Source: Plantago major (Eukaryota; Streptophyta; Magnoliopsida; Lamiales; Plantaginaceae). Taken from it: a stretch of DNA of 64,000 nt. Shown one piece after another: positions 44,013 to 54,950 of this stretch. The stretch spans positions 49,193,401 through 49,257,400 of the forward strand of contig CM048844.1 in the NCBI GenBank assembly GCA_026545765.1, in the 5' to 3' direction. Both the position numbers and the translations under genes were made by a program. Positions within the stretch are counted from its first letter, which is position 1, and every line of letters begins with the position of its first letter. The notes under the pieces are model-generated. The model was not told where the DNA came from and did not search any database. It worked only from the letters and a program-made list of their open reading frames with translations.

Positions 44013-44250
44013 TATCTAGATCGTTATCTATAGTCTGTGTACTTATTAATATTTTCTAAAATTTTATTTAATTTGTCGATAATCTATAATAACAAACTTA
44101 TAATAAAGTTAAAAAGATTAGGATAAGTCTTATCGGCTCTACTTGTTCCTGTATAAACAGTGAAACCAGTAATTTCTTCTTTATTTTCCTCGGCTTTATA
44201 TCTTTTAGCGTCAGTTAACGCCTTTATATATTCTTTTGTTTTTTCCAGTT

Positions 44251-44619
44251 TTAACTTTCTACTATATTTTTAACAGTACTAATAACGTGTTCTAAATTAA
44301 TAACCTGTTTTTCTACTTTATGTAATAAATCTTTGGCTTCTAAAATCTGTCGGGGTTTTGAATCTTCTAATAAAAAACCAAGCTGACGAATGTCATGTTT
44401 AGTAGGTAAATGTTTATTAATACTTCTTAATTCTCCTAAGATTTGAGTATTTAAATATTTAATATAGTCTAAATTTTCAGTTATTTTAGCTAGAGATTTA
44501 TGATTAGCACGAGTTAACTCAAGGAGCTCGGTGAAATTAATTAAAGATAGATTATCTATGATGAGAAAAATCCTATCCCTTAGTTCTTTACTTAATACCT
44601 TAAATCCTTCAAAAGATAG
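44251..44619 (-). CDS. EPRV ORF1, copy 2, no ATG
   Basis: About 122 open codons bounded upstream by a stop and ending in TAA at 44253-44251. It is helix-rich (NLSLINFTELLELTRANHKS, LGELRSINKHLPTK). The same frame is open in copy 4 (58889-59257). It has no in-frame ATG, so a non-AUG start as used by rice tungro bacilliform virus ORF1, or splicing, would be needed. No homology is claimed. Confidence 0.55.
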   Translation of the reverse strand, partial: LSFEGFKVLSKELRDRIFLIIDNLSLINFTELLELTRANHKSLAKITENLDYIKYLNTQILGELRSINKHLPTKHDIRQLGFLLEDSKPRQILEAKDLLHKVEKQVINLEHVISTVKNIVES

Positions 44620-44767
44620 TCATAACGTCTTATTTCTAAAGTAAATGCAAAATAATAGACCAATAAATTCCAACTAAGAATCTTAACAATATTTTGAGCA
44701 TAATTAATCCCTTATCTTCACCTAGAAGGGTTCTTGATTTTTAATGTGGACTTACAACACAATTGCC
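44620..44767 (-). other. EPRV leader fragment and inverted junction, copy 2
   Basis: Leader sequence (AATCAAGAACCCTTCTAGGT on the minus strand) without ORFs. It ends at CACAATTG, where copy 3 begins in the opposite orientation inside the protease. Confidence 0.75.
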
Positions 44768-44858
44768 TAAAAGTGTAATTTCACATAGCATGGTACCTTA
44801 ACAACACAAAAAACAATTATCATACAAATTAGTCACCAGAACTATAGAAGACAGATTA

Positions 44859-45374
44859 ATGACAATTACACATTACATAGACCCAATAGGAATACAATTT
44901 ATAGATTTCTCAGGAAATTATAGTATGAAATACAATATTCCTCAAGTAAATATTAGTCCCGAGTATGTTAAATCTAAAGATTTTATTCTAGCATTACAGG
45001 GTGCTATCACAATTGCAAAAAATTACATTACAATAAGTAAACATACCTATAGTATACCAACTTTAAGATATACTCAAACATCAGAGTTGGCACAGAAGCG
45101 TGGTGGACTAGGAAACTTAGAATTTTTAAAGAATCATTCAAAAACCAGTATAGAAAATGATACATTAAGACTACTCACAAACATGTTGACACATGAACTA
45201 GAAAAAGGAATAGATGTTACTAAAAGTAGTAATCATCCTATAATATTACATTTAGAAAAAATAGGATTAATAGGAGAAGACATTATGAAGTTAAGGGTTG
45301 CATATGAATGTAAATTTAAAATTAAAAACCCTGATATCACTATAGAACAGCAAACATTGAATATAGTCCTTTAG
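44859..45374 (+). pseudogene. EPRV protease end and RT lead-in, copy 3
   Basis: An open block from MTITHYIDPIGIQF to DITIEQQTLNIVL. It then frameshifts by a small deletion near 45345 before the RT frame opens at 45407. It corresponds to 41659-41200 of copy 2. Confidence 0.75.
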
Positions 45375-45406
45375 ATAAGGAAGAATTTAAACATCAGATT
45401 CCTGAA

Positions 45407-46648
45407 ATGATAAAACATAATTTAATAAGAAAATCCAAAAGTCCACATAGGTCAGCAGCATTTATTGTAAGAAATCATAGTGAAATTAAAAGAGGAAAGG
45501 CTAGAATAGTTTATAATTATAAAAGACTAAATGACAATACAGAAGATGATGAGTACAATATACCTAATAAAGATACTCTAATAAATTTAATTCAAAAGAA
45601 AAAGATTTTCTCAAAATTCGATTTAAAATCAGGTTACAATCAGCTTAAGTTATCAGAAGATTTCAAACCCTGGACAGCTTTTACATGCTCAGAAGGACAA
45701 TTTGAATGGAATGTTTTAAGTTTTGGACTAAAAAACGCTCCTTCAATTTTTCAAAGATTTATGGATAACATATTTTTGAAATATGATTTTTGCATGGTAT
45801 ACATTGATGACATCCTAGTAGCTAGTGAATCAATTTATGAACATGAAAATCATTTGAAACTGGTATTTAGTGAAATCAAAAAACATAATATAGTAGTTTC
45901 AAAAAGAAAGATGGAACTTTTTAAAAGAAAATTTTCATTTCTAGGATTAGAAATCGGAAATGGCAAAATAGAATTACAACCCCATATTTCAACAAAAATT
46001 ATTGATTTCCCTGAAAAATTTGAAAACCTAAAAAAGATACAAGCATTTCTAGGATTAGTAAATTATGCTATTAAATTTATTCCTAATTTATCGAAATTAG
46101 TAGGACCATTATACAGTAAAACAACTAAAAATGGTCAACGAAGATTTAATAAGGAAGATATTAAATTAATTAAAGAAATAAAAGAAGTGGTTAAAAAGAT
46201 TAAACCTTTAGAATTACCATTAGTAATAGACTACATCATCATAGAGACAGATGGTTGTAAAGAAGGATGGGGAGCTGTTCTTCTTTGCAAAACAAATAAA
46301 TATGTACCAAGAAATAGTGAAAAGGTTTGCGCTTATACTAGTGGGAATTTTAATAAAACAGGATTAAACTGGACTAGTTTAGATTATGAGATACATGCAT
46401 TAATTAATGTATTAGAAAAATTTAAGATTTTCTTAAACAAAGAATTTACTGTCAGAACAGATTGTGAAGCCATAGTTAAATTTATTAAAAATGATCAAAG
46501 TAAAAAACTAAATAGGACTAGATGGATTAATTTACAAAACATAATACAAGGAAGTGGATATGTTATAAATTTTGAACATATTAAAGGAAACAATAATACT
46601 ATTGTTGATATCTTATCAAGAAATTTGAACAGGTTATTTCATGGATAA
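45407..46648 (+). CDS. EPRV reverse transcriptase-RNase H, copy 3, open for 413 codons
   Basis: The longest uninterrupted viral RT block here. In order it shows [59 protein letters not shown] (Asp pair), FLGLVNYAIKFIPNLS, and RNase H with IETDGCKEGWGAVLL, LDYEIHALINVLEKF, VRTDCEAIVKFI and HIKGNNNTIVDILSR. It ends at TAA 46648. Compared with other copies there are several substitutions, including R to I in NYARKF and A to V near the RNase H end. Upstream parts of the polyprotein are absent, so it is an orphan fragment. Confidence 0.9.
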   Translation: MIKHNLIRKSKSPHRSAAFIVRNHSEIKRGKARIVYNYKRLNDNTEDDEYNIPNKDTLINLIQKKKIFSKFDLKSGYNQLKLSEDFKPWTAFTCSEGQFEWNVLSFGLKNAPSIFQRFMDNIFLKYDFCMVYIDDILVASESIYEHENHLKLVFSEIKKHNIVVSKRKMELFKRKFSFLGLEIGNGKIELQPHISTKIIDFPEKFENLKKIQAFLGLVNYAIKFIPNLSKLVGPLYSKTTKNGQRRFNKEDIKLIKEIKEVVKKIKPLELPLVIDYIIIETDGCKEGWGAVLLCKTNKYVPRNSEKVCAYTSGNFNKTGLNWTSLDYEIHALINVLEKFKIFLNKEFTVRTDCEAIVKFIKNDQSKKLNRTRWINLQNIIQGSGYVINFEHIKGNNNTIVDILSRNLNRLFHG

Positions 46649-48366
46649 AAATCAGAAAATGAGAAGGCTCATACATCCTCAACACACAGATAGAGACACA
46701 GCAATGGACATTTCTAATGAGGAAAAAAGCAAGATGTAACAAGAAAGCCACAAGAAAAACCCCGCCAACAATAGTGTTACGCCAATGAGCTTAAACCAAA
46801 ACCTTTCACAAATGTGGTCAAGTTCTTTACACATTTTCCTAATGAAATTCTAGCCCACAGCCCAACAGAAAAACTATTACTTTGGCCCAAACACATTACC
46901 GATCAGACAGATGAAACCAAAAATTTAGGCCCATGTCCGGATAAATTTAATGACAAACAATGTTGTCTTCTTGACAATCTCCGCACATACACACTTTCCT
47001 ACAGAGTCCACAAAGAAAGTCCAGATTTTAAACTCCAGGATATTTCTTTATGGAAATAATTAAATAACCCCGAAAAAACTAATATTAGGAGATTTTCTCA
47101 TTATATTATTTTTCGGGGCACAAAAGTTGGAATTTTCAACAAATGGGAAACAGTTGTAAATCACATACAGTGCACAGATCCTCTTTACAAAGGATTTTAC
47201 AGTTTTTCAGAAGCCATGGCTATGGCTAGACAATATTTCGGACTCAGAGACTTCTTCATAGAACCCGAAGAAGTAAAAACATTTTCAGAAATCACACAGC
47301 AAATCCTTGAACAGATTTTCAAAAAACAAGTGGAAGAGATCGTTAGGCTTGAAAGATGTATTCTCCAAAAAGAAAAAGAAAACCAACATTACTGACAGCA
47401 AAATTACAGGTTGAAAATCAGAAATTAAAACAACAGATTGTTACTCTTGAGGAAAGAGTAAAAAATACAGAGCCAATTTACAGAGATTTCAACAGCTTTA
47501 AAGCTCGCATTATCGACATTCCATGGAGACAGACTTTAAAGCCAGTATTAGACAGAATTGAAGGTCTCGATGACATTATATCCGAAAAAAATTGTACAGG
47601 ATTTCCTTTAGTCTTGTACAAATTACAGCAAAAAATTGTACAGATAGTGTTCCGGGAGTTAAAATATACCAGAATAAAAGTGATAGAAAGAATAAAAAGA
47701 GACGGAAAAGATACAGGCATATTATTATTACAGATAGATTTGGGAGAAACAGACATGCCACAAGAATTGATTACTCAATTTTACCATTATGGTATGATTG
47801 ATTACATCAAATTCAGTCTCACTGACATTACAGAAAAAATTATTAACACTTTTGGTGAGAAGTTCACATTAGTAGCAGGAAACATTGCTTCTCATTCACG
47901 CATGTAGGATGTAAGATTTTTGCATCCTTCCCGTAAGCGCATACTATACATACAGCGCCTAGAAAAAGAATTTTCATCAAGAATGCATCTAATGATCAGG
48001 CATTGCTAGAAGCAGCAGTAAAAATTGAAGATCACATTAATTTTTCCAGTCTTATCGCTCCATGAACCAAATCCTGATACAGTTTTAGGAGTTATAAAGA
48101 CACAACAGAAGACTCCAGCTCTTCCCATATATTTTCCTTGGTTTGAGTACAAACTAATGGCAGAAGGACATTACATTCAGATCCGACGAACAAATCGACA
48201 TGCTCCTTCCATTTGTAGGGGAAGGCAATACATTGGAAAAACAGCATATCAATAATAATGAAGAGACACCATGGCCATTCTCAGAAGACGAAAACATGCA
48301 AGACAGCCAGTCTGATCTAGACACCAACACTATTCCCACAGTTGACAGCAACTACAGAGACTTCTA
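46641..48366 (+). pseudogene. EPRV ORF4, viroplasmin/transactivator-like, copy 3
   Basis: ATG at 46641 overlaps the RNase H stop. A stop occurs near 46737. The segment at about 47085-47240 reads FRGTKVGIFNKWETVVNHIQ then YSFSEAMAMARQYFG, which resembles the caulimovirus viroplasmin domain (PF01693: Gly-x-Tyr/Phe, Trp, then SF...A). A coiled coil follows (LTAKLQVENQKLKQQIVTLE, 47390-47450), and an open block 47356-47907 carries DIPWRQTLKPVLDRIEG and QELITQFYHYGMIDYIKFSL. Frame changes near 47350, 47905, 48050 and 48175 break it. ORF4 ends near 48366. Confidence 0.72.
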
Positions 48367-48733
48367 GAAATAGATGAACGGTTTCAATGAAAAGGAAAAA
48401 ACGTAAGCGATGACGTCAACAGAGATTTCTAGAAACAAAGATAGATGGACGGTTCCAATAAAAGGAAAAATGCAAGCAATGACGTCAAGAAATATTATTT
48501 TCTTTCCACGTAGATAGATTCTTTCTGTTTTCTTATTTTATTATATAGATAAGCAGCCGGTCATAAAAACCGGTTTAGAAGGTTACCATTTGTAAGGCTA
48601 TAAAAGCCAGCTATTCTTTCAGTTGTAACCACGAATCAATTACCCAGCAATCAATATACTTACTTTCAAAAACCAACTCATGGCAGCTTAAACTTTTAGC
48701 CTATTCCCTTAGCTTCATTACTTAAATCCTTCA
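48367..48733 (+). promoter_or_regulatory. EPRV intergenic promoter region, copy 3
   Basis: TGACGTCA at 48411-48418 and 48480-48487, TATAAAA at 48599-48605. Element C inserted about 130 nt downstream of the TATA box. The promoter therefore points into element C. Confidence 0.7.
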
Positions 48734-49659
48734 TGTTGAGGGATAAAACCTCAAACACCAACACTACTACTACAAGTAACCTAATCTAAGATCCACCTCC
48801 AACTTGAAGTCCGAGAGAAGGCTTGTCCGAGCAAGAGTACCTGAAAGGACTAAGTGGGGGGGGGGGGGGGGGGGGTTAGAATGGGTTATCCGGATTGCCT
48901 AAGTCAATCCGGAAGGAGGCTTTACTCAAAGGAGAGATGAAAGCTCTCAATGCAATAATAATGGGAAAGGTAATGAAATCAAGGATGTTTAGGATTTAGG
49001 AGACAACCCAATTTCCTAGGGGATTTCACTTACCCCAAGGTATTGGACCTTGTGTTATATTTATAGTTATCATATACTTATGAAGTAGCTCATAAGATGA
49101 TGCCAAGTGTATGCCTCAGATTTAGACACCAATGCTACCTTTGGCCCATGGCCCATTAGTGAATAGTAATCCAATACTAATTAATGGGCTGGGAGGGTAG
49201 TTTGGTCCTTTCCCTCTGAGAGTACTGTTCCGCACGTTGGGTCCATGTAAGTCCCTCGGACAGATCCGCATGACTGGATGACTCTGCCTTGGGTAACTCA
49301 AGGTGTCCGGACCTTAGAGTTCCACGGAAGCATCTCAGTGGTTCTGTCAAATACGTTTGGTCTTATCAGATTGGTGGCGCCCGAGATTCTCTCGTCCGCT
49401 TAGCATCTTAGATCGATAGCTTATGGTACTTGGGAGGACCAGGTAACCTTTTGTCTGGCTTGGAAGTCATCCATCTAGCTTGGTCGGACCTAGCTGAAAT
49501 GGCGTGCTGACTTGTGAGTACTAGTTGACCTGAGATGGTTTCCTTTAGGACGGACCACTCGAAGGTCGGACTAGCTTTGAATGGCTATCCTAGCCTTGAT
49601 GCGCTCTAGGACACGCTCTGTGGCGCCCTTAACGGATTTAACACATTTCCGTATCAACA
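48734..49659 (-). repeat. 3' LTR of element C, 926 bp
   Basis: TGTTGAGGG at the left and GTATCAACA at the right. The GTATCAACA end matches element A (TGTTGATACG inverted) and differs from B (GTAACAACA), so A and C form one subfamily. It carries a 20-G tract at 48856-48875. Confidence 0.93.
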
Positions 49660-50262
49660 TATGTCCCCCCAGTTTCCAAGTATCTTAGTAGAAGATAGTT
49701 GGTAACTATGAGGGATCAGTCGTGTCTGTGGAGCGTGTCCGAATCGTTAGTTAAAAGAAAAAGGAAAAAATTCTTTTTGTTGGGATCTGTCGTCCGTGTC
49801 CTCAAGGATTCAATATATCTCTTTCCCCCCCCCCCTTTTCCATCTACAGTCCGAGTTATCACATAACTGGGACTGTAGATGGAAAAGGTATTTGTATTCG
49901 AGATATATGGGTCCGAGTACGGTTAGGATCTGACGAAGTCTTTCGAGGAAGATCAAGTAGGAGGTTATCCGTTTGGGCCAAATTTGTGAAATGGTCCTGA
50001 TGGACCTCCGAACAGTAAATCAACGGGGTCCAACGAGTTGCTTGTCCGGCCCATGGGGTAAGATCCCGAGGGGAGCGATGCGACCGTTGGATTGGAAAGC
50101 CTCAACGGTTTAGATCAAGTGACGCGACTCCTCTGTCAGGCACTAAACGTAATGCGCTGTTAGCCATCTATTCGTGAATCGTCATGACCGTTGGATTTGA
50201 ATAGATCAACGGTCGTGGTTTAAACCTAAGTGATGTGACGCTTGGCCTTCCCACTTTGCCCC
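49660..50262. other. polypurine tract and upstream antisense promoter region, element C
   Basis: GGGGGGACATA on the minus strand adjoins the LTR. A poly-C run lies near 49825-49835. The inverted pair CTACAGTCC/GGACTGTAG flanks 49843-49880, and ACCGTTGGAT-type motifs precede the TATA box. No gene. Confidence 0.5.
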
Positions 50263-50270
50263 TATAAATA
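50263..50270 (+). promoter_or_regulatory. TATA box of large antisense gene (unit 1), element C
   Basis: TATAAATA, same context as 23504-23511 in B. Confidence 0.7.
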
Positions 50271-50464
50271 GTTAGGCGTTCGGTCACTTTCACACTTTAG
50301 CTAAATTGAAACTCTGAGCAATCTTTAAGCAATTCAAACAACGCAAGATCGATCCGAGCAACTGGGACTTGTAATACTTTGGGCTATCCAAATTGAGATC
50401 CAGAACCTCGGAACATTATCCAAACTCGATCGTCCGTTGAACTTTCCTGTTTGAATATTAGCAA

Positions 50465-50966
50465 GTAAGTACCCCTCATTTTTTGGCTTTGTTAAAGTTG
50501 CCTGTATTCGCTATACGCCCATTGCATGTCTAGTGTAGCTTCGCTTGCTGCTTCCATAATTGTGCTTGTCTATAGTAATTGGCCCTTGCGATACCTTTGG
50601 TTGAGATGCTAGTTGATGTGTTTCTGCTGCATGCTTGTAATATGCCAATTTTCCTCACTGATGCCTTGTACTTTTATTTGTTATGTCCCGTCCGACACAA
50701 CCCGTCTTGACAATGCATGCTTACTTGATGATAAGTTGGTATTGGTTGTGGTGTTCGCCTGTAAATTGTTTCTTATATTGCCATGCCATAAGGGGCAAAT
50801 CGTGGTGCCACTGGCATGCCAGTGTGCTGGTCTGGGGCCCCTTCATACGTGTATAGAAAATCTTAGGGTTTAAACTTTTTCTCGGACCTCTGGACTTAAT
50901 AAGACATATAAATGAACTCTCGGACAATAACAATCATCGTTTCTGATTCGTTTCCTTCTGCCCTAG
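50465..50966 (+). other. predicted 5'UTR intron of antisense gene, element C
   Basis: Donor GTAAGT and acceptor TTCTGCCCTAG at the same places as in B. Length is 502 nt against 505 in B. Confidence 0.65.
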
Positions 50967-50967
50967 G

Positions 50968-53769
50968 ATGTCCGGGAGCGATAGTCAAAACGTTCGCGAG
51001 GTGCGGGATTACCAGGATGGAGTAGATTCGGGCGGTGAATCCGCGGCCGTGAGCGTGTCCGTAGAAGACTATCTCGTGGATGTCTTATCTTCCAGAGATT
51101 CCGACGCTAGGCACGAAACCCATGAAATAGTCAATCCTCCGACGGACGGGCCAGTGGTCGAGGAAGGTGTTAATGAGGCGAGAACGTTGGTCCAATCTCG
51201 GACTATAGGCGGTGTGGGAGAGCCTATTGATCCGAATGAGCTTCAACTTGAACGGGCAGGCGACAACGGGCATGAGGCTGATGACGTGGAGATGTTCGAG
51301 GCCGGAGTGGAGGACCGTGTTGTGGTAGAGACAGGTCCGTCCAACCCTGGTACATCTGGGAGACCTGATGGTGGTCAGGAGGAAGAAGGCGGAGAGGAAG
51401 AAGGTGAAGACGGGGAGGAAGAAGAGGAAGGTTCTCCCGATGTCCGTCCTCGGAGAGGTGCTGGTCGCCGGGTTGTATTGCACTCCGTAGCTGTCGCTCA
51501 ATCCAGCCTTCCGTTGGTTGAAGGCCGTGGTGCCAAGGCGGCAAGGATCAAATTTCCTCGTCCCGCATCCGCAGTAGTGATAGCAAATGAGTTCGGAGAG
51601 CTAAACGCGGACGGCTTCTTCCTACCTGTCCATCGAGGGTCCGGCCTGAGGAGATTCCGGAAATGAGGCGAAAATAGGAGATCCCTGAGTCTGTAGAAAT
51701 AATGATCCCTGATCCCGGGCATGCATTCTATAACCCACCCGCTGGGTATATGTGCGTGCACGAGGTTGCCTTCTCCTGCGGATGGAAGATCCCCATTGCC
51801 ACGGAACTAAAGAACATCCTCAACCATATTGGCATAGGTCCGAGTCAGGTTATCCCCAAGTCCCTGGGTAACCTTATTTGTTTTGTAATCTTTTGTAAGA
51901 AGAAGGGGCAAACAGTGAATTTTGAAAACTTCAGGCAGCTTTTCCATGTCTCTTTCAGTCCGGGGAATCCCCTTTTTTACACTTTTATGAATAGGAAACC
52001 CTATAACTTCATCTCAGACTCCATTTCGTCGCTGGGGTCGAAATGGTGGGATAGGTACATTTTTGTACGGATGGCTTTGAAGCCAGGGATGTCCGAGAGA
52101 CAGAGGGAACAATGGGGGCTGCCCACAAAATTCCTTAGAGAGAGTATCCCTGATTGGCGTCCGCTTCCGAAGAACGTTGCTCCCTGGGTGGCGGAGATCC
52201 ACAAGAAGAATGATCCGCCTTCCTACCCGTTCCACGGACTAATTTGTCAGCCGCTTCCATACCTATACGGACTGACCGATGCCGTGGAAGTCGGAGGAAA
52301 GACAGATTTCAGTAAGGAGTCTAACTTATGATTTGTGCGACTCCGTGTTTTGAATGTCTCGTTATGAATTTTCTCATCTCCGATATTCCTGTTGTTTTTC
52401 TGTTATTCGTCCGCGTTCTGAAATGTTTACATTGCTATGTAGCTCACTGGTTCGACTATATCATGTCGACACTCGCTGAAAAGAAGAGGCAGCAGAGAGA
52501 GCAACAATCTCTGGAGGTCGCCGCTGGTCAGAGGGCCAAGATCATCAACACGTCCGCTGGTCTTCCTATGGGAGATCCCAAGAATGCGGCAGTGTTCGCC
52601 GCAGAGGAGGTGAGGCGGGAGAAGATCCGCAAGCCCTCGGCGTGCCTGACAAGGGCAAAGCCCCTGTTACTCGGAGCGTTACTGCCTCCAGACCACCATC
52701 CGCTGCTGGATCCGGGCCTCAACAAGAAGTGTTCATGCGGGATGCCATAACGTCTGGGCGGAAGAGAAGAGCTCCCGCGGAGGCCTCCCAATCAAGCAAG
52801 AGGCAGCAGCTGGCCGCCGTTTTACCGTCTAACCAAGCCGCTCTCGACAAGGAGTATGAGCGTGCCTGCGAACTTCCCGAGGTTGAGCGGGTCGGTGGCC
52901 TCAATGTGCAATATCAGCAGGTTCGTGATCTTCTAATGGTTTTTTCATTATGTCCTTATGACAAGCGTACAACTTATGTCTATACGGATTCTTTGCAGCT
53001 TGGGTGCTTCATCCGAGCTATGCAGTGGAAGGCGAGTGAGCGGGCTACCATTGAGCACGAGTTGTTCAAGGCCATGGCCAGGTCCGCGGATAAGGCCGAA
53101 AAAGTGAAGCAGTTGGAGATGCAGCTGAAGGAGCACGAGGTGAAGTTCCATAAGCTGAAGACCAACTGGGAGGCAATCAAGGCGGACTTGGATTGGCAAT
53201 GAGAGCCTTCCGAGATATGAAGGATTTCTTGATTGAAGACCTCCAATACTCTCGTCTTGAGGCGGGCCGAGATTTGATGAGATCGGATTCTTTCAAGTTC
53301 TTCATGGCAGACAAGTCCGACGAATCTCGGCTGAATGGGTTCTCCGCTGCAATCGGTCAACTACAGTCCAAGGGGCTACTTCCTCAAGATTTCAATTGGA
53401 AGGCGGAAGGGTTAACCTTTTGCGGATGCTAACGGCGTGGAAGTTCCCGTGGATGTTGTCTCGGACGATCGGTTGGCCGCTTGTGAGTTTGCGGAACTCG
53501 TCACTGAGGAAGGAGAATTGGAGATCAAGAACGGTGGACCCTTCCTTCCGAAGTGTGTGCCGGATGCCTTACGAAAGGTGTGCTTCGTTCGAGAATTACC
53601 GGGCCTTCCTCAAGGACTGGTATTACATGCCTTCCCGGGTAGTTGGTCTTGCTGAAGACTTCAACTTGTTCGAGCTCATGAGTCCCTTGTCGCCCAAGCC
53701 GCCAATTCGTCTAATGCTGATCCGCCTCGAATTGAAGAAACAGGTCCGAGCCAGCCTAATCCTCAGTGA
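50968..53769 (+). pseudogene. large spliced antisense gene (unit 1) of element C
   Basis: Predicted exon 2 is 50968-52311, exon 3 is 52443-52920 and exon 4 is 52999-53769. Intron 52312-52442 is 131 nt, the same length as in B. Removing it joins exon 2 (GGKTDF) in frame to THWFDYIMSTLAEKKRQQ. Intron 52921-52998 is 78 nt with no stop, so retention would keep the frame. Exon 2 carries the acidic N-terminus, a frameshift and stop near 51625-51680, then the Transposase_28-like domain (KNILNHIGIGPSQVIPKSLG, FYTFMNRKPYNFISDSI, RYIFVRMALKPG). Exon 4 carries the coiled coil and C-terminal domain but has frameshifts near 53200, 53420 and 53590. It resembles A more than B. Function unknown. Confidence 0.78.
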
Positions 53770-54210
53770 AGAATCCGGGGTATGCCCCGTGAAACTTATG
53801 TAATGTCTGGAATCTGCATCTCTTTGTGGCACGGAACAATGCCTTGAACAATGCTGCTTTATTTTTTATCCGTACTGACTGTCTGTAAAACAATATTTCT
53901 CATAATTCCGAGTCATTGCCTGTTTTCCGCTTTGTTTGCTTCCGTTCATCGTTCGTATGTTTTACTTATCATAAAACACATCTTTAAAGAACACGGATCG
54001 CAGTAGATGGCGTCCGACGTAGAAGTCAAAACCATCGTTTCACGAATTTCGCATCATCGTGATTGCTAAATTCAATCGACCTTTGGGATGCGTGATTCTT
54101 CTAGAAGGGAGAAAGGTGAAACAGTGAATTTGTCATTATTACTGCGTCCCATCAACTTCCAAGCCGTCGGATGAGTGACATGTGTTGAGATCGTACGGGT
54201 TTGTCACTAC

Positions 54211-54218
54211 TATAAATA
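54211..54218 (+). promoter_or_regulatory. TATA box of antisense unit 2, element C
   Basis: TATAAATA, about 90 nt upstream of ATG 54309. Confidence 0.62.
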
Positions 54219-54308
54219 AGAAAGGGGTAAGTGCCCTTTTCTTACTGTTGTACTTTTTAACCCTTTCTCCTGATCAGATTTCCTTATCCTTCCAGAGAGT
54301 CCGTCCAA

Positions 54309-54603
54309 ATGTCCGCTGCAGCCAGAGAACTAAACCATTCCAGGTTTGATCGCTCACATCCTTTGGATCAGGCTCATGGGTCAAGCATCCCCCATATTAT
54401 CCTGGAAAGGGGACCGCAGATGACCCAATCATCCTCGACTTCGAAGGGGACCCTCCTCCATGTCCGGGGATAGTTAGTGGGCTAGCCGCAGAAAGGGAGC
54501 GGATTGTGAGGATGATCCGCAGGAGGATCCGAATGCAGCAGCAAGCTCAAGAAGCTCGCGGTGGTGGCTCGGAATCTCAGGGCTCCACCTCTGGGATCTG
54601 GTA
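54309..54603 (+). pseudogene. small antisense ORF (unit 2) of element C, frameshifted
   Basis: Starts MSAAARELNHSRFDR exactly as the intact 98-codon ORF of A. A small indel near 54355-54375 then shifts it out of frame. The remaining part through the Arg-rich helix to SGIW is still recognisable in the third frame up to 54603. Confidence 0.62.
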
Positions 54604-54942
54604 AAGGAACAAGGCGGGGTATGCCCCGTGGAAGCATGTACTGATCCTTGGATCTTTCCAGATTGTACTTCTGTTATGTAAATGTTCGGATAATTTTGTC
54701 TATAAAATTCGAACTATTTTTCCTCGGATGAGATCGCCATCTTTTTCTCGTGCAAGCTTCGTCGGATTATATTGAAGCACATATCTTTGTAAAATGACCA
54801 AGAAACTCGGACGTAGTTGATGGGCTTGTTTAGGCTTGATTGGATAAACCCGTCTGGCCCAACACTGTTCAACCCAAATGAATAGTTTAAGCACATTGTC
54901 AACGTCGAAGTTCTGACGGTTCGACGCCTATCGTTCACTTTC

Positions 54943-54950
54943 TATAAATA
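54943..54950 (+). promoter_or_regulatory. TATA box of antisense unit 3, element C
   Basis: TATAAATA at the position equivalent to A and B. Confidence 0.55.

Larger units (their letters stand above)
37572..44767 (-). mobile_element. EPRV copy 2 (minus strand), nearly full length with movement protein deleted
   Basis: Right to left: leader, ORF1, part of ORF2, a deletion of about 870 bp that removes the rest of ORF2 and nearly all of the movement protein (junction at 44010-44016, shared TTTTAT), coat protein, Cys motifs, protease, RT/RNase H, ORF4 and intergenic promoter. It joins copy 1 head-to-tail at the primer site. At 44767 it meets copy 3 in opposite orientation. Confidence 0.92.
44768..48733 (+). 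mobile_element. EPRV copy 3 (plus strand), protease to intergenic region
   Basis: Starts inside the protease and runs through RT/RNase H, ORF4 and the intergenic promoter, where element C's LTR cuts it at 48733/48734. It is the mirror image of 37800-41820 in copy 2, forming an inverted repeat of about 4 kb per arm. Confidence 0.92.
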
